Assembly: GCA_016720705.1 (NCBI GenBank)
Contig: JADKKB010000005.1
Coordinates: 186,001-250,000, forward strand
Length of the DNA: 64,000 bases
DNA from: Chloracidobacterium sp.
GTDB lineage: Bacteria > Acidobacteriota > Blastocatellia > Pyrinomonadales > Pyrinomonadaceae
Direction of reading: 5' to 3'
Part shown: in pieces, positions 33,903-42,712 of the stretch
Layout: every line of letters begins with the position of its first letter
Numbering within the stretch: the stretch's first letter is position 1
Notes under the pieces: generated by a model
Seen by the model: only the letters and a program-made list of their open reading frames with translations
What the model was told of the DNA's origin: nothing
The model's database searches: none
Position numbers and translations under genes: made by a program

Positions 33903-33915
33903 AAGTTTAATAACG

Positions 33916-33944
33916 ATGATGTTCCTTTTGAAATACAGTGTCAA
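33916..33944 (-). promoter_or_regulatory. Promoter for the riboswitch-controlled transcript
   Basis: TTGACA (33944-33939) and CATCAT (33921-33916) are separated by 17 bp on the minus strand. Transcription would start about 10 bases before the aptamer, as expected for a 5'-leader riboswitch. Confidence 0.5.
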
Positions 33945-34023
33945 GTAGAACGCCGGTTAGTTGCACGGCGGGCTTCGACGACGTCGAGGTGATGATCGCG
34001 GAGAACAATGCGATCTGCACATT

Positions 34024-34857
34024 CTACTTTCGCTGGCATCGTCGGCAATAGAATGTTGAACGACCGCCTTGTTTCAGCCTGACGATCGGCGTTTCACAAT
34101 TTGTGCAAGACTCGTCCTCTCGGCCGTAAACGTACCAACCGGCACTGCCGGCGCCGCTGAAATAGCTGCCTTCCAGGTTTTCCGGATCGATCGGCCTGCC
34201 GATATTGTGACTGATCGCCTCGTGCAGGACGGCCTTAATGCTGTCATAGAGTCGTTTAACTCGAACTGCCCCCAGCGTATTTGCAGGTGTTGTCGGGTCG
34301 ATCCGGGCGGCAAACAGAGCCTCCGATGCGTAAATATTCCCAAGTCCGCATACCTTAGTTTGGTCGAGCAGGACTTCCTTCAGGCTTCTGGCGGACGAGC
34401 TTAACGCTCTGCGAAAATAGTCGATCGAAAATTCCTCCGAAAATGGTTCAGGGGCTAATTTGGCGATCTCCTTTGCTTGTGCGAGTTGGTCGGTATCGAC
34501 GAGCTTCATTAATCCAAAGTGCCGCTGATCGCTAAATAAAAGCCGCTCGCCGCCGTCGAGGGTGAATATCGCGTGCGTAAATCTTGGGGCTTCTGTCTCG
34601 GCCTGCACAAGACAGAATCGGCCGCTCATACGAAGGTGGACTATCAGGGTCTTGGATCGATCAATGCCGATGAGAATGTGCTTTCCGCGCCGACCGACCG
34701 AGGTTACGCGGCAGTTGGCCAAAGCATTGGCGAAATCCGCAACCGGAGTGTCCGGTGCGAGTCTCTGGCGGATTAGCTCGGCACTGACGATCGTGCGCCC
34801 CAGAATAAGCGTATTGAGCGAAGATGAAACCAGCTCGACCTCGGGCAACTCAGGCAT
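34024..34857 (-). CDS. mutM: Formamidopyrimidine-DNA glycosylase
   Basis: MutM/Fpg removes 8-oxoguanine and nicks the site. The product starts MPELPEVE with the catalytic Pro and Glu directly after Met. The internal KVCGLGNIYASEALF matches the helix-two-turn-helix. The C-terminal zinc finger is complete (CTNCETPIVR, then FYCRRCQRK). The 277-residue length is normal. A sugar nucleotidyltransferase lies 9 bp upstream on the same strand. Confidence 0.97.
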   Translation of the reverse strand: MPELPEVELVSSSLNTLILGRTIVSAELIRQRLAPDTPVADFANALANCRVTSVGRRGKHILIGIDRSKTLIVHLRMSGRFCLVQAETEAPRFTHAIFTLDGGERLLFSDQRHFGLMKLVDTDQLAQAKEIAKLAPEPFSEEFSIDYFRRALSSSARSLKEVLLDQTKVCGLGNIYASEALFAARIDPTTPANTLGAVRVKRLYDSIKAVLHEAISHNIGRPIDPENLEGSYFSGAGSAGWYVYGREDESCTNCETPIVRLKQGGRSTFYCRRCQRK

Positions 34858-34866
34858 AATCTCAAA

Positions 34867-35907
34867 CTAGACTCGGGTGTAGTCGGTCAATGTGGACTTG
34901 TCCCCAATAACCGAACCGGCATCCAAAATTGAATTACGGCCAACGTGGCAACTGCGGCCAATGATGGAACCGCGGATCTCGGCCGCGGTCGAAATTCGTG
35001 AGTGTGCCCACAGCACAGAATCCTCGACGATCGCCTTTTCTTCGATCTGTACGCCCGGGCCGATCACCGAGTTTGTGACGCGGGCTCCGGACTTGATTAC
35101 ACAGCCGGAACCGATGATCGAACGGGAATCGATCACGGCTTTGGTGGCGACATCTGACCGATCCGAGGGCTCTGTCTCAAACCCACGTATGTCGCCATTT
35201 AGAAAGTCCATATGTGCCGCCAGATAACTAGCCGGTGTGCCGATGTCACGCCAGTAGTCATCCTTCATAACGTCGGCATAGAACGGCATCTCCCTTTTTA
35301 GTATCTCCGGGAAAATGTCGTACTCGAACGAACGGTTCTCACCCAGCGGCATTAGGTCAAGTATCTCCGGCTCAAGCACGTAGATCCCGGCGTTTATTGT
35401 GTTGATCTTGAGGCGCTTGATCTCGTCGTCGCTCGGCTTTTCCAAAAATCTGAGAATTTTGGATTCACTGTCGGTTTCAACAAGGCCGTAAGCGGAAGGG
35501 TTTTCGACAGGCTTGAGAGCAAGTGTCGCCGCCGATCCGAGTTCCTTGTGGAGCCTTATGAAAGACCCGATATCAAAGTCGGTGAGTATGTCACCATTAA
35601 ATACGACCGTAGTCTCGCGAATGTCAGCGGCCGCAAAACGATAAGCTCCGCCCGTACCGAGCGGCGCCGGTTCCGTAATAAAACGAAGGTTGACACCGTA
35701 ATCAGAACCATTTCCCAAAACGTGCTCGATCTTGTCGGGCTGATAGCTCAGCGACAGCGTGATGTCCGTGATGCCGGCCTTACGTAGATTCTCGATCTGG
35801 TATAGAAGAAATGCCCGATTGCAGAACGGCACTATAGGCTTTGGCGTGTAGACCGTTAACGGACGTAATCGGGTGCCTTTACCGCCTGCTAAAATTAGAG
35901 CTTGCAT
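34867..35907 (-). CDS. NDP-sugar pyrophosphorylase with left-handed beta-helix tail
   Basis: Starting at MQALILAGGKGTRLRPLT the protein carries the nucleotidyltransferase G-x-G-T-R-x-R-P-L-T signature, a downstream PKPIVPF substrate segment, GTGGAYRFA and FNGDILTDFD. After about residue 240, hexapeptide repeats (AVIDSRSIIGSGCVIKSGAR, RVTNSVIGPGVQIEEKA) form a beta-helix. This architecture fits mannose-1-phosphate guanylyltransferase-like or related NDP-sugar synthases; the nucleotide and sugar are uncertain. An upstream start at 35934 would add nine residues before the conserved N-terminus. mutM follows after 9 bp. Confidence 0.88.
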   Translation of the reverse strand: MQALILAGGKGTRLRPLTVYTPKPIVPFCNRAFLLYQIENLRKAGITDITLSLSYQPDKIEHVLGNGSDYGVNLRFITEPAPLGTGGAYRFAAADIRETTVVFNGDILTDFDIGSFIRLHKELGSAATLALKPVENPSAYGLVETDSESKILRFLEKPSDDEIKRLKINTINAGIYVLEPEILDLMPLGENRSFEYDIFPEILKREMPFYADVMKDDYWRDIGTPASYLAAHMDFLNGDIRGFETEPSDRSDVATKAVIDSRSIIGSGCVIKSGARVTNSVIGPGVQIEEKAIVEDSVLWAHSRISTAAEIRGSIIGRSCHVGRNSILDAGSVIGDKSTLTDYTRV

Positions 35908-36162
35908 AGTCAATGATCGGACCGTACGGCCCAAACTCTAAGACTATTGGAATGTGATGCAAAAATCAAAATGACCGATTTACAGTCAACGAAATTGCTA
36001 TAAACAACAACGTATAACAATGTTGACAGATTCTCGGTCATTATGGTAACTTTATATCCACAGGCGGATTTAGGAACTTTCCGATCTCCTGCACCTTTCA
36101 AGGCTGTCACACTTAACCGCCGCCAAAAGTAAATTAGCGATCATTTCCGATATTTTTTCAAC

Positions 36163-38235
36163 ATGATTTTCGATAAGACAAAGGCCATGCGAAATGCCGA
36201 GAAGTTTGTCGTTCAAGGCAAAATTCGTGCGGCGATCTCGGAATACAAAGCAGTCGTTGGCAACGACCCGAGAGATATCGGGACGCTGAATATGCTTGGC
36301 GATCTGTATGCCAAGAATATGGAAAAGCGGGAAGCTGTCGATTGCTACCTAACCGTTGCTGAGCATTACAGTACGCAAGGGTTTGCTCAAAAGGCGATAG
36401 CAATTTACAACAAGATCTCAAGGCTCCAACCGGAGTCGATCGAAGTTTCTACAAAACTTGCAGAGCTATATAAGCTAAAGGGCTCATTATCAGAGGCGCG
36501 TGCTCATTACACCACGCTCGCCGAACACTACGAGAAAAGCGGTCGGCGGATCGAGGCTCTCTCGATGTGGAAACAGATCGCATTGCTCGATCCGAACAAT
36601 ACGGACGTGTGTATCAACCTCGCCGAGTCGTACTTTCGCGAAGGCCACCGCGACGAGGCCGCCGAGGCATACGCCGAGGCAGGATCGCGCTTTAGTAGAC
36701 AGGGCCTGAACGAAGACGCAATAAAGGTCCTGATGAAGGGCCACACTATCAGGCCAAACGATCTAAGGATATTGGACGGCCTGGTGAAAGCATATTCCGC
36801 ACTCGGACGTGTTGGTAAAGCGGTCACGCTGCTTGAGGACATACTTGCCGAAGAGCCGTATAACCGCGACGTGCTATATCTGCTGATCGATTGCCACATC
36901 GACTCGCAAAATGCCGCCGGGGCGGAACGAGCCGTCGTCAAACTCGTCGAACTCGAACCGGCGAACTATCCTAAGTTACTCGATCTGATTAGGATCTATC
37001 TAAATGCCGATGATGTTGACTCAGCCACACGAATACTCTCGATGTCTTCGGAGTATCTGCTCGCGGCAGGTCAGGGTGACGAATGTAACAGATGGATCAC
37101 CGAAATTCTCGAGCGTGACGCCAAACATTTGTCTGCTCTTCGACTACTTGTACGGTATTGCTCTTGGGTCAAGGACGAACAAGCCTATGTTGTAGCACTT
37201 GTAAGGCTTGCCGAGGCAGCCAAAGATCAGGGCTCCGCCGAAGATGAACGATTCGCACTCTCAACTCTCGTCGCGATCAGACCTCTGGAAACCGGGTTTG
37301 CCGAACGGCTCTCGGTGGTCAATGACGAGAACGGATTTGAGAATGAAGAAGTCGATACAGAACTGGTCCGTGCTCAATTTACCGAACAGCCCATTGATGC
37401 TCAGGAAGATGTGGCCGAGGTTTCAGTCGTCGAACAAGTTGGATTTGTGAACGCCGGCGACCTATTCGACCAAAAACTCGAAAGCCATATGAGCGGCGTC
37501 GAAGTCGAACGCTCGGGCCGCGAAGATACCGAAGTTCCTGACGCGACCGATTACCACGTCCCGCTCGACGACGAGAACGTACATCTCGATCCCGCAGATG
37601 ACGCACTTTTCGCCAAAGAACTTGAGAGCGTCAAATTTTACGTCGAGAATAATTATCGTGACTTAGCAGAAAAGGCTATCGCGGCTCTGACCGAACAATT
37701 TGGCGACAGATCTGAGATCAGAGCCGTTTCCGCTAAATTCGCAGCCTTGGGAACCGTAGAACCCGAGGTTCACGTTGAGGCGCATCCGATCGGAATCGAA
37801 GAAATGCGTCTGGAGTTTGGGCTCGATGACGGAGAGCCAAGATCAGACGAAGACTACGAGACGCATTTTGCGACGGCGGTCGCCTATCAAGAGATGGGCC
37901 TGATGGAGAAAGCGATCCGTGAATATCAGGACGCGATAAATCTCGCTTCACCAAACGACGGTTCGCGAAGATTCTTTCACTGTGCCAATCTTTTGGGCCA
38001 TTGCTTTATGCAGAATCAAATGCCGAGTTTTGCGGTCACGTGGTATTTGCGAGCTCTCGAATCCTCCGAACTGAGTGATGATGAGAAGCAGGGCCTTTGG
38101 TACGAATTGGCACTTGCGTATGACGCTGAACGCGATGCGGCCAACTCGGCAAAATACTTCGAGATGGTGTACGCAGAAAATGTGGATTTTCGTGACGTCG
38201 CCCAAAGGGTCAAGAACATTTATATCAGTCACTAA
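36163..38235 (+). CDS. Large tetratricopeptide-repeat protein
   Basis: This 690-residue cytoplasmic protein without signal peptide opens with helix-turn-helix repeats of TPR type (AEKFVVQGKIRAAISEYKAV, NMLGDLYAKNMEKREAVDCY, AIYNKISRLQPESIEVSTKL). More units continue to about 330, an acidic linker of low complexity follows (about 385-480), and a second TPR block closes the C-terminus (ATAVAYQEMGLMEKAIREYQ, ELALAYDAERDAANSAKYFE). Such proteins act as scaffolds. No enzymatic motif is seen and no partner is evident from the neighbours. It starts MIFDKTKAMRNAEKF without a strong ribosome site. Confidence 0.85.
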   Translation: MIFDKTKAMRNAEKFVVQGKIRAAISEYKAVVGNDPRDIGTLNMLGDLYAKNMEKREAVDCYLTVAEHYSTQGFAQKAIAIYNKISRLQPESIEVSTKLAELYKLKGSLSEARAHYTTLAEHYEKSGRRIEALSMWKQIALLDPNNTDVCINLAESYFREGHRDEAAEAYAEAGSRFSRQGLNEDAIKVLMKGHTIRPNDLRILDGLVKAYSALGRVGKAVTLLEDILAEEPYNRDVLYLLIDCHIDSQNAAGAERAVVKLVELEPANYPKLLDLIRIYLNADDVDSATRILSMSSEYLLAAGQGDECNRWITEILERDAKHLSALRLLVRYCSWVKDEQAYVVALVRLAEAAKDQGSAEDERFALSTLVAIRPLETGFAERLSVVNDENGFENEEVDTELVRAQFTEQPIDAQEDVAEVSVVEQVGFVNAGDLFDQKLESHMSGVEVERSGREDTEVPDATDYHVPLDDENVHLDPADDALFAKELESVKFYVENNYRDLAEKAIAALTEQFGDRSEIRAVSAKFAALGTVEPEVHVEAHPIGIEEMRLEFGLDDGEPRSDEDYETHFATAVAYQEMGLMEKAIREYQDAINLASPNDGSRRFFHCANLLGHCFMQNQMPSFAVTWYLRALESSELSDDEKQGLWYELALAYDAERDAANSAKYFEMVYAENVDFRDVAQRVKNIYISH

Positions 38236-38264
38236 GATCGAAAGCGTAGCGAAATGAGTTTGTA

Positions 38265-38289
38265 GTAGTTCTGATCGAGAGTCTATAAT
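38265..38289 (+). promoter_or_regulatory. Promoter -10 element close to the start codon
   Basis: A perfect TATAAT at 38284-38289 lies 8 bases before the ATG at 38298. The -35 region is weak (TTGTAG near 38260). A start site about 7 bases after the -10 would give an almost leaderless transcript for the small membrane protein and the thi genes. Confidence 0.5.
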
Positions 38290-38297
38290 CTGACGGT

Positions 38298-38594
38298 ATG
38301 GTTGAACGCCTTACCGTCATTTTTTTTATAATCCTCTGCTTGCTGCTTGGGATGTATCTAATACTCGCTCCGTGGGACACTCTTTTTGGGCCTTGGGGCC
38401 AAAATTACTTGCTGGCGTTCATTTCCGATAAATTCGGAATGCCGGCAATTCACACAATTGTCGCGTCGATGTGGTTCAGAGGCGCCGTCACGGGGCTTGG
38501 AGTATTAAATATTTGCGTCGCGTTTTGGGAGCTCGCCCATTTTAGTGAAAGCGTAAAGATGATCGCCGGCGATCTCGATGGGGGGCAGAAGTGA
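38298..38594 (+). CDS. Small two- to three-helix membrane protein
   Basis: This 98-residue product has a strongly hydrophobic N-terminal helix (LTVIFFIILCLLLGMYLIL), a short loop with PWDTLFGPWGQN, and a second and possibly third helix (IHTIVASMWFRGAVTGLGVL). I do not recognise a family. Its last codons overlap the GTG start of thiE by 4 bp, so translation of the two is coupled. The link to thiamine synthesis may be incidental. Confidence 0.7.
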   Translation: MVERLTVIFFIILCLLLGMYLILAPWDTLFGPWGQNYLLAFISDKFGMPAIHTIVASMWFRGAVTGLGVLNICVAFWELAHFSESVKMIAGDLDGGQK

Positions 38595-39220
38595 ATTGCC
38601 ATAATGAACCGATAACCTGTCTTATTACTGACGGAACTCTAACACCGGCGGATTTTGATCTAAAAAAGTCGTGCGTACTGGATGCGATCAAAACTGCCGT
38701 CGATGCCGGCGTCAATATCATACAGATCCGCGAAAGGCAGATCACCGCCCGGATGTTGTTCGAATTGACGCTCGAGGCTGTTCCGATCGTAAAAGGTGCC
38801 AAGGCCTTACTCTTTATCAATGACCGTGCTGACATCGCGGCAGCAGCGGGAGCGGACGGCGTACATTTGACGAGTACGTCACTTGACTCCGTTGAAATTC
38901 GAAAAGCCTTTGGCGGTTATCTATTGGTCGGGATCTCGACGCATACTGCCGACGAAGTATTAAAAGCAAAGGAAGATGGGGCGGACTACATCGTGTTCGG
39001 CCCGGTATTTCCCTCACCCGGCAAAGGCGAGCCTGTCGGACTCGATGCGTTGAGTGCGGTTTGCGAGACGGCGGGCAATATTCCGGTCTTAGCGTTAGGT
39101 GGAATAGACAATGATAACTGGCGTTCGGCCGTGTCGGTAGGTGCATCCGGATTTGCCGCCATCAGGCTTTTTGCCGGATTTTCCGACGCGACAGAATTGG
39201 CGTCTGCCCTGAAGGTATGA
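38591..39220 (+). CDS. thiE: Thiamine-phosphate synthase
   Basis: ThiE joins HMP-diphosphate and the thiazole phosphate to thiamine phosphate. The 209-residue TIM barrel has the family signatures AGVNIIQIRER, LFINDRADIAAAAGADGVHL, YIVFGPVFPSPGKGEPVGLD and a C-terminal ALGGIDNDN with the conserved phosphate-binding GGI. It begins at GTG within the preceding gene and overlaps thiD by 4 bp, forming a tight operon. TenI-type proteins are similar, but the neighbouring thiD supports ThiE. Confidence 0.92.
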   Translation: MNCHNEPITCLITDGTLTPADFDLKKSCVLDAIKTAVDAGVNIIQIRERQITARMLFELTLEAVPIVKGAKALLFINDRADIAAAAGADGVHLTSTSLDSVEIRKAFGGYLLVGISTHTADEVLKAKEDGADYIVFGPVFPSPGKGEPVGLDALSAVCETAGNIPVLALGGIDNDNWRSAVSVGASGFAAIRLFAGFSDATELASALKV

Positions 39221-40023
39221 GCGAACTTCAAAGTAAGCAGCCCGTATGCCTTTCGATCGCCGGCCTTGACCCTTCGGGCGGCGCCGGTATCATCGCGGAC
39301 ATCAAGGCGTTTCGTGCGTTTGGATGTTTCGGAACTGCAGCGGTCTCGTCTATCACGTTTCAAAATACAACCGGTGTATTCGGGGCACTCCACCAGACGG
39401 CCGACGCTGTGCGCGATCAGGTTCAACCGGTGATCGATGATATGTCGGTGGCGGCAGTTAAGACCGGTATGCTCCCCACCGATGAAGTCATCCTCGAGAC
39501 CGCCCGGTTGATCACTCAAAACGGGCTTAAGAACGTCGTGGTCGACCCCGTCGTCCGGTCCACTTCAGGGTTTGATCTAATTGATGAAAAAGCCTTGCGG
39601 TCGGTGATCGAACGGCTTTTTCCGATCGCGGATATCGTCACGCCAAACGTGCCCGAGGCCGAAAGGATAACAGGGCTAGTGATACGGACAGAGTCCGACG
39701 TCAGCGATGCTGCTACGGCAATGCGTTCGATGGGTGCAAGAAATGTACTGATAAAGGGCGGGCACTTTGGCGAAGAACGCGGCCTTGGAAGGATCGCCCG
39801 AGACTTTTTGTTTTTAGGCGAGACACTTCATCGAATCGACGGTGAGTATTATGATACGACCGCGACGCACGGGACCGGATGCATACTCGCCGCATCGATC
39901 GCGGCGAATCTGGCTCTCGACAAAGAGCTTTTAGAATCTGTGCAAACCGCAAAGCAGTTTGTCGCCGATGCTATCCGCACCGCGCCAAATCTGGGCAAGG
40001 GAAACTCACCGATCAATATTTAA
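39217..40023 (+). CDS. thiD: Hydroxymethylpyrimidine/phosphomethylpyrimidine kinase
   Basis: ThiD phosphorylates HMP twice to HMP-PP, the substrate of ThiE encoded just upstream. The 268-residue ribokinase-fold enzyme shows SIAGLDPSGGAGIIADIKAF near the start, ALHQTADAVRDQV, VVDPVVRSTSG, TPNVPEAE, VLIKGGHF and the active-site TTATHGTGCILAASIAANLA with the catalytic Cys in HGTGC. The gene overlaps thiE by 4 bp. The other thiamine genes are not in the window. Confidence 0.95.
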   Translation: MSELQSKQPVCLSIAGLDPSGGAGIIADIKAFRAFGCFGTAAVSSITFQNTTGVFGALHQTADAVRDQVQPVIDDMSVAAVKTGMLPTDEVILETARLITQNGLKNVVVDPVVRSTSGFDLIDEKALRSVIERLFPIADIVTPNVPEAERITGLVIRTESDVSDAATAMRSMGARNVLIKGGHFGEERGLGRIARDFLFLGETLHRIDGEYYDTTATHGTGCILAASIAANLALDKELLESVQTAKQFVADAIRTAPNLGKGNSPINI

Positions 40024-40030
40024 CAATTAA

Positions 40031-40894
40031 CTACTTGGCCGGGGTGAAGATCGTCGGCGTAAGGTAAGTGACGCCAAAAATGACGCCTGTTCGTGGGCTG
40101 AACCGTGTCAATCCAAATACTGCCGCGGTATCAAATCTCAGACTAGACGCTTTGATCTGAGCTCCGACGCGAAACTGGCCGATGCTTTCGGTACCTAAAG
40201 GAGCGTCACCTTTTCGAGTATTCGCCCTGCCATTTATTTCACTGACAATATTTACGCGGTCGTTCAAACGGTAAATTCCGGCCAAGCCATACAGCAGCAG
40301 GTCGTTTTGAGTAAACCGCGACATCGGTGCGGTCATAATCCCGAGTCCAATATTACCGTAAAGATTAAATCGCGGAGTCTTATTAGAAAGCGAACCGAAT
40401 TTTTTCTGCAGGATCACCTTGCTGAAAATGTTGATCTGGTTCGTGCCGATTCCTCTGGCCTGGTCAGTATTCGGCATTTGAAAGCCAAATTTAAGTCCCA
40501 ATGCCGGCAGAGTTTTGGTTTCGTTTCGCAGTTTTATCTTGGCCGACACGATAAAATCGTCAAAGTCGTTGGTCGAATTACCGCTGATATTGAGTGGGAT
40601 CGCGGATGTGGTCCGCGAGTTAAAAGCAACGAAGTTTTGGATAGTCCCCTCGATCTGCATCTCGACATTGGCAGCAAGGCCCGTTTTTATACGGATGTCG
40701 CCAACCCTCGAAAGATCGCCTTTTATCCCCGAGAGCGGAAATTTCGCATTCTGAAAAAAGTCGATCCCGGCGGAGATCTCTAAAGAACCGGCGGGCGTGA
40801 TATCAATATCGTCAGTCAGCAATGGGCGCTGTTGTGCCGCCACCATTAAGCTACACACACAGAGGACCAATACTAACCGGCACACACGCAACAT
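40031..40894 (-). CDS. Outer-membrane beta-barrel-type exported protein
   Basis: From MLRVCRLVLVLCVCSLMVAA a signal peptide ends near residue 21. The rest alternates hydrophobic and polar residues as in beta-barrels (SLEISAGIDFFQNAKFPLSG, DIRIKTGLAANVEMQIEGTI, PRFNLYGNIGLGIM, NDLLLYGLAGIYRLNDRVNI) and ends GVIFGVTYLTPTIFTPAK. The opening RPLLTDD(I)D and strand pattern resemble MetA-pathway phenol-degradation-type/transporter-like outer-membrane proteins. The substrate is unknown. A longer frame to 41143 runs over the divergent gene and is not used. Confidence 0.7.
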   Translation of the reverse strand: MLRVCRLVLVLCVCSLMVAAQQRPLLTDDIDITPAGSLEISAGIDFFQNAKFPLSGIKGDLSRVGDIRIKTGLAANVEMQIEGTIQNFVAFNSRTTSAIPLNISGNSTNDFDDFIVSAKIKLRNETKTLPALGLKFGFQMPNTDQARGIGTNQINIFSKVILQKKFGSLSNKTPRFNLYGNIGLGIMTAPMSRFTQNDLLLYGLAGIYRLNDRVNIVSEINGRANTRKGDAPLGTESIGQFRVGAQIKASSLRFDTAAVFGLTRFSPRTGVIFGVTYLTPTIFTPAK

Positions 40895-41047
40895 TACGCA
40901 AATTTTGGCATTATTTTTGATGAATGTAAATGCCTGAAACCTAACCAATGTTGAGTGACTATTTGGACTTTGAACTCGAAAATTGACACAATGGGGGATG
41001 AAATCTTGTTGAATGAATTGGTGTCCGTAAAGCATTAGTACCCACAA

Positions 41048-41803
41048 ATGGAGATCGTCAATTTTCAAAAAGAGCCGGTGGACGCCGGATTGCGGTTGGT
41101 GCCTGAACCGGCGGATCAGTTTGATATCGTCAAACTCGAACAACAGTTTGTTAACTTTGTATTCTTTAAGGTAGATCCCGGTTGGCGTAAGCTAGAGGCC
41201 GACGCTAAAGCGAAATATAAGGCTCGATTCGTTGAGGCCTTTGACAGCTATCGCCCGGATCTATTGCTCTTTAGCTACTCGCTGGTCGGATTTGATTCCA
41301 ACGCCGACCTGATGTTTTGGCGAATTGGCGACTCGCTTGACCGATTACAGGAGATGACCGTCGCTCTTAATCGTACAGAACTGGGTGGGTATCTTTCGGC
41401 TTCGGACAATTATTTGTCGGTCACGAGATCTCGAATGTTCGTTGCCGACTCGTCCGAAGATCGCAATCACGTGCTCGCGGGCCAATCGAAATACCATTTC
41501 TTTTATCCCTGCTCGAAGCAGAAAGAGTGGCACGAAATGCCCGCCGCGGAGCGAGACGCGATGATCGAAGAGAGTTTTATGGTCGGAAAGAGATTTCCGA
41601 ACATTCGGATCCATATGACCCACGCCATCGGCTTTAGCGATAAAGAGTATCTGATCTCATTCGAAACGGATGAACCGCGCGATTTTTTGGCTCTTGCCGC
41701 CGAATTACGAGAGACGGCCGGAAGTAAATTTACGCGGGAGGGATTGCCGGTATACACCTGCCGGCAACGGACGCTCTTAGAGTGTTTGGACGCTCTCGGT
41801 TAA
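41048..41803 (+). CDS. Chlorite-dismutase-family heme protein (HemQ/Cld-like)
   Basis: This 251-residue cytoplasmic protein has the family features LLFSYSLVGFDSNADLMFW, FFYPCSKQKEWHEMPAAERD and IHMTHAIGFSDKEYLISFET. His192 aligns with the proximal heme ligand of chlorite dismutases. Most bacteria of this type use the family as HemQ (coproheme decarboxylase), while a minority degrade chlorite. The FETDE ending of the ligand region looks rather Cld-like. No other heme gene is adjacent. It overlaps acyP by one base and starts a cluster with acyP and apt. Confidence 0.88.
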   Translation: MEIVNFQKEPVDAGLRLVPEPADQFDIVKLEQQFVNFVFFKVDPGWRKLEADAKAKYKARFVEAFDSYRPDLLLFSYSLVGFDSNADLMFWRIGDSLDRLQEMTVALNRTELGGYLSASDNYLSVTRSRMFVADSSEDRNHVLAGQSKYHFFYPCSKQKEWHEMPAAERDAMIEESFMVGKRFPNIRIHMTHAIGFSDKEYLISFETDEPRDFLALAAELRETAGSKFTREGLPVYTCRQRTLLECLDALG

Positions 41804-42078
41804 TGACGATAGCACGACGATTCTTTATCAGCGGCGAGGTTCAGGGTGTCGGGTACAGGTTTTTTGCCCAGCGCAGCGCTGCGCGGTATCAGGTGCGCGG
41901 ATATATTAGGAATCTGGCGGATGGCCGGGTCGAGGCTCTGGTCGAGGGAAGCGAAAAGGCAGTCAATTCGTTTCGAGCGGACCTTGCCGCCGGGCCGATA
42001 AATGCAAGGGTCGGGCCGATCGAGGAGTTGGTCCTGGATCCTTGCGGACTTTATTCAGCATTCAGGATCGAAAAATAA
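41803..42078 (+). CDS. acyP: Acylphosphatase
   Basis: This 91-residue small enzyme hydrolyses carboxyl-phosphate bonds. The signature GEVQGVGYRFFAQRSAARYQ near 10-29 holds the catalytic Arg (in GYR), and GYIRNLADGRVEALVEGS near 34-51 holds the catalytic Asn (in RNLADG). The first ATG overlapping the preceding stop codon (TAATG) is the best start; the longer frame to 41782 adds unrelated residues. It is followed by apt after 2 bp. Confidence 0.94.
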   Translation: MTIARRFFISGEVQGVGYRFFAQRSAARYQVRGYIRNLADGRVEALVEGSEKAVNSFRADLAAGPINARVGPIEELVLDPCGLYSAFRIEK

Positions 42079-42080
42079 GA

Positions 42081-42602
42081 ATGGAACATTTACGAAAGTT
42101 AATACGAGAGGTGCCCGACTTTCCCAAGGCGGGTATCAATTTTTATGACATTACGACGTTGCTTAAGGATCCGGACGGCCTGGCGAATACGGTCGAAGCA
42201 ATGTACGGCCTATGTGGCGACGAAAAGATCGACACTGTTATCGGCGTCGAATCACGGGGCTTCATATTTGCGCCGCCGCTCGCCATTAGGCTAAATGCCG
42301 GTTTTGTGCCGGTGCGCAAGCCCAAAAAGCTGCCCGCCGAAAAGGTGTCGATCGCGTACGATCTCGAATACGGTCAGGACACGCTTGAAGTCCACAAGGA
42401 TGCCGTTGGCGAAGGCCACCGAGTTTTAATCGTCGATGACCTGCTTGCGACCGGCGGGACCGCGCGTGCCGTGATCGATCTCGTTGAGGGCCTTGGCGGA
42501 GTGGTTGCCGGATTGTTGTTCGTTATCGAACTCGATTTCTTAAAGGGCAGGGACAAGTTTGCCGGATATGACGTTCGGTCGCTGATGCGTTATGATTCTT
42601 AA
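42081..42602 (+). CDS. apt: Adenine phosphoribosyltransferase
   Basis: Apt salvages adenine to AMP. From MEHLRKLIREVPDFPKAGI the 173-residue product contains GVESRGFIFAPPLA, KLPAEKVSIAYDLEYGQDTL and the PRPP-binding loop RVLIVDDLLATGGTARA. Length and motif order are standard. A start at 42042 in the same frame would overlap acyP and is unlikely. It links functionally with the purine genes elsewhere in the window. Confidence 0.97.
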   Translation: MEHLRKLIREVPDFPKAGINFYDITTLLKDPDGLANTVEAMYGLCGDEKIDTVIGVESRGFIFAPPLAIRLNAGFVPVRKPKKLPAEKVSIAYDLEYGQDTLEVHKDAVGEGHRVLIVDDLLATGGTARAVIDLVEGLGGVVAGLLFVIELDFLKGRDKFAGYDVRSLMRYDS

Positions 42603-42635
42603 TTCGGTGCCGACCTAGTGTCTGAACCGTGATGT

Positions 42636-42712
42636 GGTCCCGTAGCTCAGTTGGATAGAGCGTTCGCCTCCTAAGTGAAAGGCCGGTGGTTCGAATCCAC
42701 CCGGGATCACCA
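42636..42712 (+). tRNA. tRNA-Arg (anticodon CCT)
   Basis: The acceptor stem GGTCCCG pairs with CGGGATC, and A-CCA is encoded. The D arm reads GCTCAGTTGGATAGAGC, the anticodon loop CTCCTAA gives CCT, and the T arm is GGTGGTTCGAATCCACC. The length of 77 nt is normal for a class I tRNA. Confidence 0.97.

Noticed and set aside
38236..38297. Possible TPP riboswitch before thiE-thiD
   Set aside because: The leader is too short and lacks the CTGAGA and GGAACC-type conserved parts.
40895..41143. N-terminal extension of the beta-barrel gene
   Set aside because: It would overlap the divergent chlorite-dismutase-family gene and hide a clear signal peptide that starts at 40894.
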